Shown: piece after piece, positions 16,743 through 26,750 of the stretch
Numbering within the stretch: position 1 is the stretch's first letter
Layout of the letters: every line of letters begins with the position of its first letter
From: Salinadaptatus halalkaliphilus
GTDB lineage: Archaea; Halobacteriota; Halobacteria; Halobacteriales; Natrialbaceae
Reading direction: 5' to 3'
Length of the DNA: 64,000 nucleotides
Assembly: GCF_006543045.1 (NCBI RefSeq)
Contig: NZ_RBZW01000021.1
Span: 372,001 to 436,000, forward strand
The notes under the pieces: generated by a model
Told to the model about the DNA's origin: nothing
The model's database searches: none
Seen by the model: the letters and a program-made list of their open reading frames with translations, nothing else
Program-made: the position numbers and the translations under genes

Positions 16743-17941
16743 CGACGGAACGAATCGATCTCGGCGAGTTTCAGTTCGTCTCGGGCGAGACGATTCCCAC
16801 CCTCGAGGTGGCCTACGAGACCTACGGCGAGTTTACGGGTGACAACGCCGTGCTCGTCTGTCACGCCCTGACCGGCAGTTCCCACGTCGCCCGCCGACCC
16901 GACACCGGCAGCGAGACGGCCGGCCAAGCACGGGCCTGGTGGGGCGATGTCGTCGGCCCAGGGAAAGCGATCGATACGACCGAATACTATGTCGTCTGTG
17001 CGAACGCCCCGGGGTCGTGTTACGGAACGACCGGCCCCTCGAGCGAGAACCCGGAAACGGGCGACCCCTACGGCACCGACTTTCCGCCGGTGACGGTGGG
17101 AGACTGGACCCGCGCCCAGCGACAGCTCCTCGACCGGCTCGGCGTCGGTCGCCTCCACGCGGTCGTCGGCGGCAGCGTCGGCGGCATGAACGTCCTGGAT
17201 TGGCTCCGGCGGTATCCCGACGACGTCGAGCGCGCGGGGGCCGTCGCCACCGCCGCCCGCCTCGATCCCCAGTGTCTCGCGCTGGATACGGTCGCCCGGC
17301 GCGCGATCACCAGCGATCCCAACTGGAACGACGGCCACTACTACGACGGCCCCGAACCTCAGGACGGGCTGGCTCGAGCGCGCCAGATCGGCCACGTGAT
17401 GTACCTCTCGAAGGCCTCGATGAGCCGCAAGTTCGGCCGGCGGTCGGCCGGCCGGGAGACGGTCCGTGAGGAGCCGCCGGACTCCGCCGCGGCCTTTTTC
17501 CCCTACCGGGAGGTCGAGTCGTATCTCGACTATCAGGCCGAGAAGTTCGTGGATCGCTTCGACGCGAACAGCTATCTCTACATGACCCGCGCGATGGACG
17601 ATTTCGACCTCTCGGCGGGCTACGAGAGCGACGCCGACGCGCTGGCGGCCTTCGAGGGCGAGTTGCTCGTCCTTTCGTTTACCGGCGACTGGCACTTTAC
17701 GGTCGAGCAGGCCGAAACGGTAGCCGACGCCGCACGCGAGGCCAACGTCGACATCGCCCATCACGTCGTCGAGTCGGACCACGGCCACGACGCCTTTCTC
17801 GTCGAACCCGAAAAAGTCGGGCCGCCGCTGTCGGAACTGCTATCGGCTGGACTCGCCGGCCGAACGATCACCGACACCGACTCGAGCGACGACGAAACCG
17901 AGTCGTTCGCACCGGTGCATACGAGTCTCTTCTCCACCTAA
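16739..17941 (+). CDS. metX: Homoserine O-acetyltransferase
   Basis: 400 residues from ATG at 16739, which overlaps the metY stop; the frame opens 7 codons earlier but the coupled start is preferred. An alpha/beta-hydrolase enzyme with the substrate loop HALTGSSHV, a nucleophile elbow GGSVGGMN, the acid in FTGDWHF, and the catalytic His in SDHGHDAFL. It moves an acetyl group from acetyl-CoA to homoserine. Length and motifs are normal, with an extra acidic tail of about 35 residues at the C end. Second gene of the metY-metX unit. Confidence 0.95.
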   Translation: MTTERIDLGEFQFVSGETIPTLEVAYETYGEFTGDNAVLVCHALTGSSHVARRPDTGSETAGQARAWWGDVVGPGKAIDTTEYYVVCANAPGSCYGTTGPSSENPETGDPYGTDFPPVTVGDWTRAQRQLLDRLGVGRLHAVVGGSVGGMNVLDWLRRYPDDVERAGAVATAARLDPQCLALDTVARRAITSDPNWNDGHYYDGPEPQDGLARARQIGHVMYLSKASMSRKFGRRSAGRETVREEPPDSAAAFFPYREVESYLDYQAEKFVDRFDANSYLYMTRAMDDFDLSAGYESDADALAAFEGELLVLSFTGDWHFTVEQAETVADAAREANVDIAHHVVESDHGHDAFLVEPEKVGPPLSELLSAGLAGRTITDTDSSDDETESFAPVHTSLFST

Positions 17942-17969
17942 CAACGGCAGGACCCAACCCCAGAGACGC

Positions 17970-18335
17970 TCAGGAATCGTTCGGCGAATCGATCGGCGTG
18001 TACTGTTCTGCGATCGGCTGTCCCCGTCGTCGTTTCCCGATCCATCGCTGTACGTCTCGAGCGAACAGGTCCAGCCCGGTCGCGCGAGCGAACCGCCTCG
18101 AGGTCGGGGAGCGACAGAGTGCGATCAGCGTCCACATCGCGCCGGCCGCGAACGAGCCGGCCGCAGAGAAGGTCATGCCGAGCGTGAGGAAGGTGGCGGT
18201 GTAGACGAAGCCAATCGCCATCGAGGGGAGGCTCGTTCCCAGCGGCACTCGTGCACTCCCGTCGCGAAGCGTCGGCGCCAGAAAGACGACCGAAAGCCCG
18301 CTTCCGAACATGAATACGAAGTCTTGCCACATCAT
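17970..18335 (-). CDS. Haloarchaeal membrane protein, unknown function
   Basis: 121 residues. Three hydrophobic segments (about 6-22, 38-55 and 58-75) are followed by a basic, soluble C-terminal part (RRFARATGLDLFARDVQRWIG). The layout suggests a small inner-membrane protein with a cytoplasmic tail. No family was recognised with certainty. Convergent with metX, 28 bp apart. An ATG one codon later is equally possible. Confidence 0.75.
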   Translation of the reverse strand: MMWQDFVFMFGSGLSVVFLAPTLRDGSARVPLGTSLPSMAIGFVYTATFLTLGMTFSAAGSFAAGAMWTLIALCRSPTSRRFARATGLDLFARDVQRWIGKRRRGQPIAEQYTPIDSPNDS

Positions 18336-18531
18336 CGAAATAGATTACTCGCTCACGAGTAAATAACTTCTACGGTCGAGAAAAGGCCGATTATCGGCGA
18401 CAGTCGGCCTGTATGGACTATTCAGGTATTATTCACAGGAATCGGTTGTGGCAGACGGCGAGCAGCCGCCGTCACGAAACGAACGCATTCGTCGTGTGGG
18501 CATTCGGGACCGACCGCGACGAAAGGTCGCG

Positions 18532-19176
18532 TTACTCCGCCTCGAGGATCTCTTCGTCGACGAGTTCGTCGCGCGCTTGGGCCATCGTGGTCACGACGAC
18601 GTCACAGTGGGGTTCGACGGCCGGCTTCGGATCGAATCCGATCGCCAGTCCGGCAACTTGCAACATCGGCAGGTCGTTCGCACCGTCGCCGACCGCGACG
18701 GTTTCGTCGAGATCGGTTTCGACGTCGTCGGCGAGCGCCTCGAGGGCGTCGTCTTTGGTTCCCTCGATGAGCGACCCCTCGACGTCGCCAGTGAGTTCGC
18801 CGTTCTCGATCGGCAGCCGGTTCGAGACGATGTGATCGACGGAAACGCCCTCGTCCTCGAGGGCGGCCGCGACGCCGCGTTCGAACCCGCCGGTGAGGAT
18901 CGCCGTCGTCACGCCGGCATCGTTCAGGTCCGTAATGAGGTCGGCTGCGCCCGCTCGCAGTTCGACCTCGTCGAATGCGGCCCGTGCGTCCTCGGCAGCC
19001 AGCCCCTCGAGCAACGCCGCTCGTTCACGAAGGCTTTCGGCGTAGCCGATCTCGTCGTTCATCGCCCGTTCGGTGATCGCGGCCATATCGTCGGCGACGC
19101 CACAGCGCTTGCCGAGCAACACGGTCATCTCGGAGTCAGAGAGCGTTCCGTCGAAGTCGAAAGCGACGACTGTCAT
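18532..19176 (-). CDS. serB: Phosphoserine phosphatase (HAD family)
   Basis: 214 residues. HAD motif I DFDGTLSDSE at 6-15, motif II in AILTGGFERG, and motif III/IV VGDGANDLPM with conserved upstream lysine. The sequence between motifs (AMNDEIGYAESLRER) is typical of SerB. The enzyme removes phosphate from O-phosphoserine in the last step of serine synthesis. Single-gene unit with no serA neighbour in the window. The 195-bp gap 18336-18531 holds no gene that I can see. Confidence 0.94.
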   Translation of the reverse strand: MTVVAFDFDGTLSDSEMTVLLGKRCGVADDMAAITERAMNDEIGYAESLRERAALLEGLAAEDARAAFDEVELRAGAADLITDLNDAGVTTAILTGGFERGVAAALEDEGVSVDHIVSNRLPIENGELTGDVEGSLIEGTKDDALEALADDVETDLDETVAVGDGANDLPMLQVAGLAIGFDPKPAVEPHCDVVVTTMAQARDELVDEEILEAE

Positions 19177-19315
19177 CGGTCGCCGATTGTCGGGCCCCGG
19201 ATAAACCAGTTCAGGTTTCGGTTCGCTGCGGTCCGACGACCATAGTACTCAAAATGATATGTGGCCGCCAGCTTTTTCCCTGCTGAACTTCGTTACAAGT
19301 TCGTGATCGGGATCG

Positions 19316-20779
19316 ATGAGCCGAAAGGCTAACCACGGCGTCGACCTCGAGTCACCACTTGTCACACTCGAAGACGGCAAGTTCTTCCGGCGTCTCGTCG
19401 CCAACACCTCCGAAGGGCTGCTCACGATCGACGAGGGGAGTACGATCGTCTTCGCCAACCCCGCGATCGAGGAGATTCTGGGCTACACCCCGGAAGAACT
19501 CATCGGGAGCTCGAAGATGACGCTGATCCCCGAACGCCTGCAGGACGCCCACGCCGCCGGCCTCGAGGCGTACCTTCGAACGGGCGAAAAACACATCGAC
19601 TGGGACGGCATCGAACTCCCCGCGTTGCACAAGGACGGCCACGAAGTGCCGGTCCTGATCAGTCTCCGGGAACACGAACACGACGGGGAGCGACGATTGT
19701 TTACCGGCCTCTTCCGGGATATCTCCGAACAGAAGCTCCGCGAACGACGCTTCGAAGCCGTCTTCAACAACACCTACCAGTTCACCGGCCTGCTCGAGCC
19801 CGACGGAACGCTGATCGAGGCCAACGAGACCGCCCTGTCTTTCGGCGGTCTCGATCGATCCGACGTCGTCGGCAAACCCCTCTGGGAGGCGTTCTGGTTT
19901 CAGTCGAACGACCGGGCCCGCGAGATCGTCCTCGAGGGCGTCGAAGTCGCTCGCGACGGCGAGTTTTTCCGCGAGGAGGTCCGCGTCCAGGGTGCAGACC
20001 AGACCGCGATCATCGACTTCTCCATCCGGCCGGTGACAGACCACCGCGGCGACATCCGGTGGCTCCTGCCCGAAGGGCGAAACGTAACCGATCTGAAGAT
20101 GCGCGAACAACACCTTCGGGTCCTCCATCGGCTGCTCCGGCACAACCTTCGGAACGATCTCAACGTCATCAACGGCTTCGCCGAAACCCTCGAGACCCAA
20201 CTCGAGGACGACAAATCTCGGCAACACGCTGCTACGATCAGGCGGACATCCCAGGAGTTGATCGAGATGAACGAAACCGCGAAGCAACTGGCCGACGTAG
20301 CGCTCGATCGTGACTGGCGCCAAGAGTCGATGGAACTGTGGCCGGTGCTAACCGATGCCGTCGACGAACTCGGCCGGACGTATCCCGAGAGCACGATCGT
20401 CGTTCCCGATCCGACCGATGTGGCCGTCATGGCTGACGACCGCCTGGAAACCGTCGTTCACGAGGTCGTCGAAAACGGGATCGAACACACCACCGATCCC
20501 GAGCCAGCCGTGGAGATCGACATCGTCACCAGCGCCGACGCCGTCGACATCATCGTCGTCGACGATGGGCCGGGAATCCCCAAGTCCGAACAGACTGGGG
20601 TCTTCGACGAACGGCCAGTGACCCAGACCGATCACGGGAGCGGGCTCGGGCTCTGGCTCGTCGAGTTGATCCTCGACGACTACGGCGGAACGTTGTCGTA
20701 CGACACCCGTCCGGTCGAGGGGAGTCGGGTGACGATCTCGTTGCCTCGACGGACGACCACCGGATCGGAATCGACCTGA
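19316..20779 (+). CDS. Soluble PAS-PAS histidine kinase
   Basis: 487 residues, no membrane segment. PAS domain 1 covers about 22-135 (TIDEGSTIVFANPAIEEILGY, ending FRDISEQKLRE) and PAS 2 about 140-260 (ending LPEGRNVTDLKMRE). The H box is of the haloarchaeal LLRHNLRNDLNV type with His at residue 276. The ATPase domain has VHEVVENGIEHT, DDGPGIP and GSGLGLWLV. It likely senses an internal signal such as redox or energy state through PAS, but the ligand is unknown. No response regulator adjacent. Confidence 0.94.
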   Translation: MSRKANHGVDLESPLVTLEDGKFFRRLVANTSEGLLTIDEGSTIVFANPAIEEILGYTPEELIGSSKMTLIPERLQDAHAAGLEAYLRTGEKHIDWDGIELPALHKDGHEVPVLISLREHEHDGERRLFTGLFRDISEQKLRERRFEAVFNNTYQFTGLLEPDGTLIEANETALSFGGLDRSDVVGKPLWEAFWFQSNDRAREIVLEGVEVARDGEFFREEVRVQGADQTAIIDFSIRPVTDHRGDIRWLLPEGRNVTDLKMREQHLRVLHRLLRHNLRNDLNVINGFAETLETQLEDDKSRQHAATIRRTSQELIEMNETAKQLADVALDRDWRQESMELWPVLTDAVDELGRTYPESTIVVPDPTDVAVMADDRLETVVHEVVENGIEHTTDPEPAVEIDIVTSADAVDIIVVDDGPGIPKSEQTGVFDERPVTQTDHGSGLGLWLVELILDDYGGTLSYDTRPVEGSRVTISLPRRTTTGSEST

Positions 20780-20865
20780 CGGTCGATACCGGGAGTGTGG
20801 CATCGGCAGACCGGTGAAACCATGACTCGCCTGGGTTTCACCGGTCTCGTGACAGCAACTCCCGT

Positions 20866-21315
20866 TCACTCCTCCACCGGCGTTTTGACGATCGTCACCG
20901 GACGAGAGGCGAGTCGTGACACGCGTTCGGTGACGCTGCCCAGCAACTGCCGGTACTCTCCCGGCCGCTCTTTCGAACCCATGACCAGGAGGTCGACATC
21001 CATCTCGTCGGCGTAGACGAGTATCTCCTCGTGGGGCCGACCGTGCCGGACGGCCACCGTCGGTTCCAGCCCCGCCTCGCGGGCCGCTTCGGCCGCCGTC
21101 TCGAGCGCGTCCTCGCCGACCTGTTCGAGAGCCGCTTCTAGCCCCTCGAACTCGTGTACGTACTCGTCGCCGGTGTAGGAGGCGTACACGTCGCTGTCGA
21201 CGACGTACAGCAGGTGGAGATCGGTATCGGTCCGTTCGGCGACCGCAATCGCGTGTTCGGTCGCCAGTTCGGTCCCCTTCTCGGCGTCCGTCGGCAGCAG
21301 AATGCGGTCGTACAT
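20866..21315 (-). CDS. Universal stress protein (UspA family)
   Basis: 149 residues from ATG at 21315. The frame is open 53 codons further upstream, but MYDRILLPTDAEKGTE is the usual UspA start. It has the nucleotide-binding fold and a late motif GSKERPGEYRQLLGSVTERV. In place of the classic GxxGxxG spacing it has KERPGEYR, so ATP binding is uncertain. Role: stress or metabolite sensing, not further specified. A related UspA lies at 28240-28719. Confidence 0.9.
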   Translation of the reverse strand: MYDRILLPTDAEKGTELATEHAIAVAERTDTDLHLLYVVDSDVYASYTGDEYVHEFEGLEAALEQVGEDALETAAEAAREAGLEPTVAVRHGRPHEEILVYADEMDVDLLVMGSKERPGEYRQLLGSVTERVSRLASRPVTIVKTPVEE

Positions 21316-21488
21316 CGGTGTCACGTACGTTGTTCCACTGGATAAGGGTTGGTGGCAGTTCTCGTCCGGACGGAAGAGGCGGAACGCTGACCGTCTCGTA
21401 CGGGCCGCTGTCCGTCGTGTCCGACGACCGTGGAGTGCGGTCGCACCGGGAAACCGTCCAGCAGACCGCCTCACAGCGTCGGCTGGTA

Positions 21489-22721
21489 CTACGCCTCCCG
21501 GTCGGACGGCGACTCGTCTGCGGGAGGATATTCGGAAGACGATGGGTCGTCGGACACCTGTTGCTCGTCGAACTGGTGGGTGGTTCCCGGCTCGTCGTCC
21601 AGGTAGCTGAGTTCCCGCTGGGGGAACGGGATCGTGATCCCGGCATCGTCGAACGCCTCGTAGACGCCCCGGTTGATCTGATCGATCGCCCGCTTTTCGA
21701 CCAGCGGGTGATTGATATACGCTCGGAGTTGGAACACCAGCGCCGAGTCGCCGAACTCGAGGAACAACAGCTTCGGCGACGGTGACTCACGCACGATCGG
21801 GCTCTCCTCACAGACCTCGAGGACGAGCTTCTCGACCAGTTCGTGATCGGTGCCGTAGGCGGCCGTGATCGGGATCCGCAGTCGCATGTGTCGCTGGGGG
21901 GCGCTCTCGTTGACCACCTGGTTCGAGTTCAACATCGCGTTGGGCACTGTCACGAGCAGATTATCCTCGGTCAGCACCGTCGTACTCCGGATACCGACGT
22001 CGGTGACGGTCCCGCGCATGTCGCCGTCGACCCGGATCACGTCACCGAGTTTGTAGGTGTTGTCGAAGTAGAGCGCGACGCCGCCGATCAGGTTGCCGAT
22101 CGCGTCCTGGGCAGCGAAGCCAATGACGATCCCGAGGACGCCGGCCGAGGCGAGAAACGGCGTCAACTCGAGGTTCCAGATCGAGAGTAACAACAGCGCA
22201 GCCCCGAGGACGACGGTGATCGTCCAGAGGTTCTGGAACATCGGGGCGAACTCGTAGGTCGTCTCGCCCTCCTGGAGGAACTCGATCCAGCGCCGGCCGA
22301 TCCGGATCGATGCCCGGGCCCAGAGGACGACGAACACCGTCGCGATGAACCCCACGATGACGGGTGTCGACTCGAGGAGATCGAGCACGCGCAGGCTGAG
22401 ATAAACCCCCAGTAACGCGATAGAGATCGCAAGCGGCGTGTGGATTTCGGCGAAGGCCGCCCGACCAAACGTCGTCTCGGCACGCTCCCCGTCGAGATAG
22501 CGACGGCTCAGTCCCTGAAGGAGCCGCGCTAACAGGATCGAGCCGACCAGAATAAGTGCCACCAAGAGCCAGACTCGATCGATGCCCGCTACCGTCCCTT
22601 CGGTTAGCGACTCCCCGAGCTGCGTCACCTCGGACGGTTCCACAGCGACCGGCGTCGCTCGAGAGGGCAGATCGATAGCGACGACGAGCAGCGACGCGGT
22701 GACTGACGGGCCCGGCATCAA
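21489..22721 (-). CDS. MscS-family mechanosensitive channel
   Basis: 410 residues. Helices lie at about 47-67, 95-112, 118-138 and 163-185, and the pore-lining helix TM3 at about 188-212 (FLASAGVLGIVIGFAAQDAIGN, glycine/alanine-rich). The beta domain follows (GDVIRVDGDMRGTVTDVGIRST, VPNAMLNSNQV) and then the alpha/beta C-terminal part. An acidic tail of about 35 residues ends the protein. These channels open on membrane tension and release solutes on osmotic downshock, an obvious need in salt lakes. Two ATGs (22721 and 22718) are adjacent. Confidence 0.93.
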   Translation of the reverse strand: MMPGPSVTASLLVVAIDLPSRATPVAVEPSEVTQLGESLTEGTVAGIDRVWLLVALILVGSILLARLLQGLSRRYLDGERAETTFGRAAFAEIHTPLAISIALLGVYLSLRVLDLLESTPVIVGFIATVFVVLWARASIRIGRRWIEFLQEGETTYEFAPMFQNLWTITVVLGAALLLLSIWNLELTPFLASAGVLGIVIGFAAQDAIGNLIGGVALYFDNTYKLGDVIRVDGDMRGTVTDVGIRSTTVLTEDNLLVTVPNAMLNSNQVVNESAPQRHMRLRIPITAAYGTDHELVEKLVLEVCEESPIVRESPSPKLLFLEFGDSALVFQLRAYINHPLVEKRAIDQINRGVYEAFDDAGITIPFPQRELSYLDDEPGTTHQFDEQQVSDDPSSSEYPPADESPSDREA

Positions 22722-22854
22722 TTTGAGTAACGCATAGTTAACCGAACGCTAAATACTGTCTGGTCTCCGTCGTTCTCCTGACACAGCCCCGAACGGTCAC
22801 CATACAGCAGCGGAAATGGGGGCGTTTTTATGAAGCGCGCTGCTACCGAGTAGC

Positions 22855-24039
22855 GTGACGGAAGTACTGCTTATCGTGGGACTGCTAGTCGCAGTGTTCG
22901 TCGGCTACAATATCGGTGGCGCGACGACCGGGCCAGCGTTCGGTCCGGCCGTCGGTGCCAACGTGATCACGAAGTTGATGGCGGCCGCGTTGATGGCGAT
23001 TTTCTTCTTTCTTGGTGCGGTGACGATCGGGCCACAGGTCGTCGATACGCTCGGACAGGAACTCGTCCACGACACCGGAATCTTTACGATGCGCTCGAAC
23101 GTCGCCGTCCTATTTTTCATCGGCGGGGCGCTGTTCGTCGGCAACTACGCCGGCGTTCCCGCCTCCACGTCGATGACCGCCGTCGGTGCGATCGCTGCAC
23201 TCGGATTGGCGACCGGCGAGCTCAACCTCTCGGTACTCGGCGAAATCGTCGTCTGGTGGATCGTCGCTCCGATTATCGGCTTCTGGGTAGCCGGTGTCAT
23301 CGGTCGGTATTTCTATCCACAGATCAACGCCTGGATCGCCATCGATAGCACCGACACCGACGGACCGCCGATGGTTTCGGTCGATCGGTCCGGAATCGCG
23401 CCGCGGCTCCAGTTCCGTGCCGACGGCGACCGTCGAGAGGCCGTCGGTGCACTCGTGGTTATCGGGATCGGCTGTCTGATGGGCTTTTCCTCGGGCACGA
23501 GCAACATCGCGAACGCGATCGCACCGATCTACGGGACCGGAGACGTCGACATGCTCCCGTTGATCCTGATCGGCTCGGCGGCCGTCGCCATCGGCTGTTT
23601 TACCATCGCCCGACGCACCCTCGACACGCTGGGCAACGATATCACGAACCTGCCGTTGACAGCCGCGATCGTCGTCGCCGTCATCAGCTCCGTGATCGTC
23701 ATCGGGCTCTCCTGGATCGGCATCCCCGCGAGTTTCGTCGTCATCGCGACGATGAGCATTATCGGCCTGGGCTGGGGACGAGCAACGCGGACGACGACGC
23801 TCTCGGAGGCCGCCCGCGGCGAGGAAACCCCCGTCTCCGTCGGCGCACTGACCGCCGAAGAGGAGGGCGAGCGATCACCCAAAATCGGGGAAGAAGAGCC
23901 CGAAGACATCCCGAAGGCGTCGGATCTCTTTGATCCCTCGACGACCGCCCGCGTCATCCTCATGCAAAACATCGTCCCGATGCTGTCGACTGTCGGCGCG
24001 TTTCTGACGTTCCAATTCGTGCCGATCTTCGGCGTGTGA
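22855..24039 (+). CDS. Inorganic phosphate transporter (PiT/PHO-4 family)
   Basis: 394 residues from GTG at 22855, with about ten hydrophobic segments. The duplicated PiT signature appears as NIGGATTGPAFGPAVGAN near the N terminus and FSSGTSNIANAIAPIYG in the middle; each has the conserved Gly/Asn pattern of the family. An acidic cytoplasmic loop (about 315-360) precedes the last helix. PiT proteins take up phosphate with a cation. No phoU-like gene sits beside it. Divergent from the mscS gene across 133 bp. Confidence 0.92.
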   Translation: MTEVLLIVGLLVAVFVGYNIGGATTGPAFGPAVGANVITKLMAAALMAIFFFLGAVTIGPQVVDTLGQELVHDTGIFTMRSNVAVLFFIGGALFVGNYAGVPASTSMTAVGAIAALGLATGELNLSVLGEIVVWWIVAPIIGFWVAGVIGRYFYPQINAWIAIDSTDTDGPPMVSVDRSGIAPRLQFRADGDRREAVGALVVIGIGCLMGFSSGTSNIANAIAPIYGTGDVDMLPLILIGSAAVAIGCFTIARRTLDTLGNDITNLPLTAAIVVAVISSVIVIGLSWIGIPASFVVIATMSIIGLGWGRATRTTTLSEAARGEETPVSVGALTAEEEGERSPKIGEEEPEDIPKASDLFDPSTTARVILMQNIVPMLSTVGAFLTFQFVPIFGV

Positions 24040-24376
24040 CGTAGCCGGTCTCCCGGAACGATCGACCGGCACAAGATCTACCGGACAACAACCGGTCACG
24101 CGGTCACACCGAAAATGACGGACGACAACCGTGTCGGTCACGGCTGCCCGGAGAAACCGTACGACAGCCCGTCCCACGACCGTTCACCGGCTCGAGCAAC
24201 GGCAAAAAATACGACCGGATTTCAAAATCGTCGTCGGCATCCACTTTTCGGCCCGCAAAGTCGACAATTAACACAAACGATTGCCGTTCACTGCCGATCA
24301 CTGGCCGTTTTTAACTCAAAAACAATTTAGGATCGAACAGCAAGCTATACCAGTGCGGGACGAGAACTTCATCCTG
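24040..24376. other. Intergenic region upstream of ferredoxin
   Basis: 337 bases without a convincing gene. The last 70 bases are AT-rich and hold the likely promoter. The only frames are short, basic and lack protein-like character. It also holds three near-copies of a 10-base piece (TTGCCGTTCA, CTGCCGATCA, CTGGCCGTTT) at 24281-24310, which could be regulatory or chance. Confidence 0.5.
24308..24314 (+). promoter_or_regulatory. Probable TATA box of the ferredoxin gene
   Basis: TTTTTAA lies about 63-69 bases before the ATG at 24377. If it is the TATA box, the mRNA has a leader of roughly 35-45 bases, unlike the leaderless pattern of most genes here. Confidence 0.45.
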
Positions 24377-24766
24377 ATGCCCACGGTAGAATACCTCAAC
24401 TACGAAGTAGTGGACGACAACGGCTGGGACATTTACGACGACGATGTCTTCGATCAGGCCGCCGACGAAGGCCTCGACGACGAAGACTACGGGACCCTCG
24501 AGGTCAACGAAGGCGAGTACATCCTCGAGGCCGCTGAGGCCCAGGGCTACGACTGGCCCTTCTCGTGCCGTGCTGGCGCGTGTGCAAACTGTGCTGCCAT
24601 CGTCGTCGACGGCGAGATCGACATGGACATGCAGCAGATCCTCTCCGACGAAGAGGTCGAGGACAAGAACGTCCGGCTGACCTGCATCGGCTCGGCCGAG
24701 ACTGACGAAGTCAAGATCGTCTACAACGCAAAGCACCTCGACTACCTGCAGAACCGCGTCATTTAA
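24377..24766 (+). CDS. fer: Halophilic plant-type 2Fe-2S ferredoxin
   Basis: 129 codons from ATG at 24377, exactly the length of the classic Halobacterium ferredoxin including Met. The cluster loop [11 protein letters not shown] supplies three cysteines and the fourth is in LTCIG. The N-terminal acidic insertion ([17 protein letters not shown]), an adaptation to salt, is present, as is the conserved end [12 protein letters not shown]. It serves as electron acceptor for the 2-oxoacid:ferredoxin oxidoreductases and other enzymes. The frame is open 32 codons upstream, but the family start is clear. Confidence 0.98.
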   Translation: MPTVEYLNYEVVDDNGWDIYDDDVFDQAADEGLDDEDYGTLEVNEGEYILEAAEAQGYDWPFSCRAGACANCAAIVVDGEIDMDMQQILSDEEVEDKNVRLTCIGSAETDEVKIVYNAKHLDYLQNRVI

Positions 24767-24795
24767 ACGCGCGTTCCCTCTTTTATTTGGAGTTT
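24767..24795 (+). terminator. T-rich terminator of the ferredoxin gene
   Basis: Directly after the stop codon the sequence turns T-rich (CCCTCTTTTATTTGG), the usual archaeal oligo-T termination signal for a strongly expressed single gene. Confidence 0.5.
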
Positions 24796-24903
24796 CGAGT
24801 CGCGAGAGCCATCAGCATACATCGTCAACAGCAGTCACGAGCTGTCGATCCAGCCCGAACGGTGCCGAAAGTATAACGGTATCGCGCTTCCCAGACCCGG
24901 GAC

Positions 24904-25935
24904 GTGACGGTTGCACTCGCGACGACGCCCGATCTCCTGCGACTCCTCGTCCTCCCGGTCTTCGCCTGGGTCGCCGTCCGGGATATCAAGACGAGACGAG
25001 TCTCGAGCGAGGTCTGGATCCCGCTGGCCGTCCTCGCCGGTGTATTACTCGTCTGGGACGGCTGGCTCGCCTGGGAAGCCGGCGGGACGGTCTGGACCCA
25101 CGAGTTCGTCCTGCCGGCGGCGATCAGCGTCGGCTTCGTCGTCCCAATTGCCTACCTGTTCTGGTGGTTCGGCGGCTTCGGCGGTGCCGACGCGAAGGCG
25201 TTACTGGTGCTTGCAGTACTCTTCCCGACGATCCCACAGTATACCCTCGGCGAGGTGAGCCTGCCGCTTGCGACCCCGGCAATCGGCGCATTTTCGTTTA
25301 CGATCCTGGTCAACGCCGTTCTCGTCGGCGTCCTCGTCCCGGTCGCGCTCGCGATCCGTAACGGGGCTGCCGGCCGGTTCGGGGCGGTGATGTTCGTCGG
25401 CTGGCCCATCGCCTGGGATCGGGTCCCGGAGGCTCACGGCCGACTCCTCGAGACGCCAGCGGGCATCTCCCGCGGCGGCCTCGACCTCGACGCGCTGCGG
25501 ATGTACCTGCGCTGGCGCGGCCTCACGCTCGCGGCCGTTCGCGACGACCCCGCCACCTACCGCGACCCCGCGACCGTCCCCGCGGAACCGAATCCGCCGA
25601 CCGACGGTGCGGTCACCGCCGACCCACGCTCCGACGGCGGGTCGCCCCTCGAGGCGACCCCCGGTCCCGACTCCCGTTCCGAGGGCGACGCTGACCGGGA
25701 TTCACGACCCGACCCTGGCACGTTCGACGATCCCTGGGGTGCCGAGGCGTTTCTCGAGGATATCGATCACTCGGCCTACGGGACGACCGCCGAGGAACTA
25801 CGGGACGGGCTCGACGTGCTTGCCGACGCCGAGACGGTCTGGATCTCGCCGGGGACGCCGTTTCTCGTCCCCATCTTCGTCGGGCTCGTGATCGCATTCA
25901 CCTACGGTGATTTATTGTTGGGAACGCTCGTTTGA
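24904..25935 (+). CDS. Archaeal prepilin peptidase (A24 family, PibD/FlaK-like)
   Basis: 343 residues from GTG at 24904. Membrane segments fill about 8-170 and a last one lies at about 318-338. The aspartic protease sites are the Asp in VRDIKTRRV (about 27) and the Asp in GGFGGADAKALL (the GxxD-type motif, about 99). A long hydrophilic region rich in D, P and S (about 200-310) separates the two halves and is larger than in most homologues. The enzyme would cut class III signal peptides of archaellins and pilins. No pilin or archaellin genes are nearby. Confidence 0.88.
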   Translation: MTVALATTPDLLRLLVLPVFAWVAVRDIKTRRVSSEVWIPLAVLAGVLLVWDGWLAWEAGGTVWTHEFVLPAAISVGFVVPIAYLFWWFGGFGGADAKALLVLAVLFPTIPQYTLGEVSLPLATPAIGAFSFTILVNAVLVGVLVPVALAIRNGAAGRFGAVMFVGWPIAWDRVPEAHGRLLETPAGISRGGLDLDALRMYLRWRGLTLAAVRDDPATYRDPATVPAEPNPPTDGAVTADPRSDGGSPLEATPGPDSRSEGDADRDSRPDPGTFDDPWGAEAFLEDIDHSAYGTTAEELRDGLDVLADAETVWISPGTPFLVPIFVGLVIAFTYGDLLLGTLV

Positions 25936-25988
25936 CCCGTGGCAGGTGTCGACGGATGATTTATTGACCGCCGCGGTGTGGACCGGCT

Positions 25989-26129
25989 ATGGCATACCGA
26001 ACTACCATCGGCTGGTCGTTGGTCTCCTCGGGTATCGTCACGCTCATCCTCAAGGTGCTTCCGTTCGACTCGCTGTGGTGGGGACTGCTGTTGCTCGCGG
26101 TCGGCCTCGTCGTGTTATACGTCCGTTAA
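25989..26129 (+). CDS. Two-helix mini membrane protein
   Basis: 46 residues (MAYRTTIGWSLVSSGIVTLI...), with two short hydrophobic segments separated by a turn (LPFDSLWW) and a C-terminal LVVLYVR. It follows the prepilin peptidase by 53 bp. Tiny proteins of this kind are common in haloarchaea. A chance frame would be unlikely to keep such an even pattern of hydrophobic residues. Function unknown. Confidence 0.65.
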   Translation: MAYRTTIGWSLVSSGIVTLILKVLPFDSLWWGLLLLAVGLVVLYVR

Positions 26130-26248
26130 TATCCTTTCCGCGCCGAGGTTCGGGGGTTTGCGCCAGTTCATCCCACACCAGTACCGGCAGACAGAGATTC
26201 CACTCGAGGGGGTGTCGATAGCGAAACGCCGACCGATCGGCGAAACAG

Positions 26249-26713
26249 TTACGCGTTTTCGTCGATTTCGAGTTCGAACTGCTCGTTCTCGGAGACGGCG
26301 TTGAGGACGACGCTGGTGTTCGAGGCCTTGATGTCGGGATCGGTCAACAGCGTCTTGATCTGGTCGTTCATTCCGTCGGTGTCTTTGAACTTACCGATGG
26401 CGATCACGTCGTAGTCGCCGGTGACCTCGTAGACGCTGATCATCTGACGGTGGTCACGCAGCGTATCCGTGATGTCGGGGAGGGCGTTGCCCTCTACTTG
26501 TAACTGGATAACGGCAGTGACATCGTAGCCGACGGCATCGTAATCGAGCCGCGGTGTGTAGCCGTCGATAACACCTTCCTCCTCGAGGTCCGAAAGGTGA
26601 TTCGAGACGGTAGTGACGGAGACGTCGAGTTCTTCGGCGAGACTACGGAGGCTCGCGCGACCATCGCCCAGAAGTGCATTCACTAGTTTTGCATCGAGAT
26701 TTTCGTACGTCAT
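26249..26713 (-). CDS. lrp: Lrp/AsnC-family regulator next to glnA
   Basis: 154 residues from ATG at 26713; a GTG directly before it gives one residue more. The N-terminal winged helix-turn-helix ([21 protein letters not shown]) is followed by the RAM ligand-binding domain ([17 protein letters not shown]). Divergent from glnA across 126 bp, an arrangement seen in other haloarchaea where Lrp affects glutamine synthetase expression. It probably binds the shared promoter region and senses glutamine or another amino acid; both points are inference from family and context. Confidence 0.94.
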   Translation of the reverse strand: MTYENLDAKLVNALLGDGRASLRSLAEELDVSVTTVSNHLSDLEEEGVIDGYTPRLDYDAVGYDVTAVIQLQVEGNALPDITDTLRDHRQMISVYEVTGDYDVIAIGKFKDTDGMNDQIKTLLTDPDIKASNTSVVLNAVSENEQFELEIDENA

Positions 26714-26750
26714 CACTCGAAACCAGAGAGCGGAGCCTTTAGAAATTTAC

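Noticed and set aside
16481-17788. 435-codon open frame on the minus strand opposite metX
   Set aside because: It mirrors the G+C-rich third positions of metY/metX; the sequence is rich in R, G and V with no family features, while metX is certain.
24115-24330. 71-codon open frame upstream of ferredoxin
   Set aside because: Basic, proline-rich product without pattern, covering the likely ferredoxin promoter.
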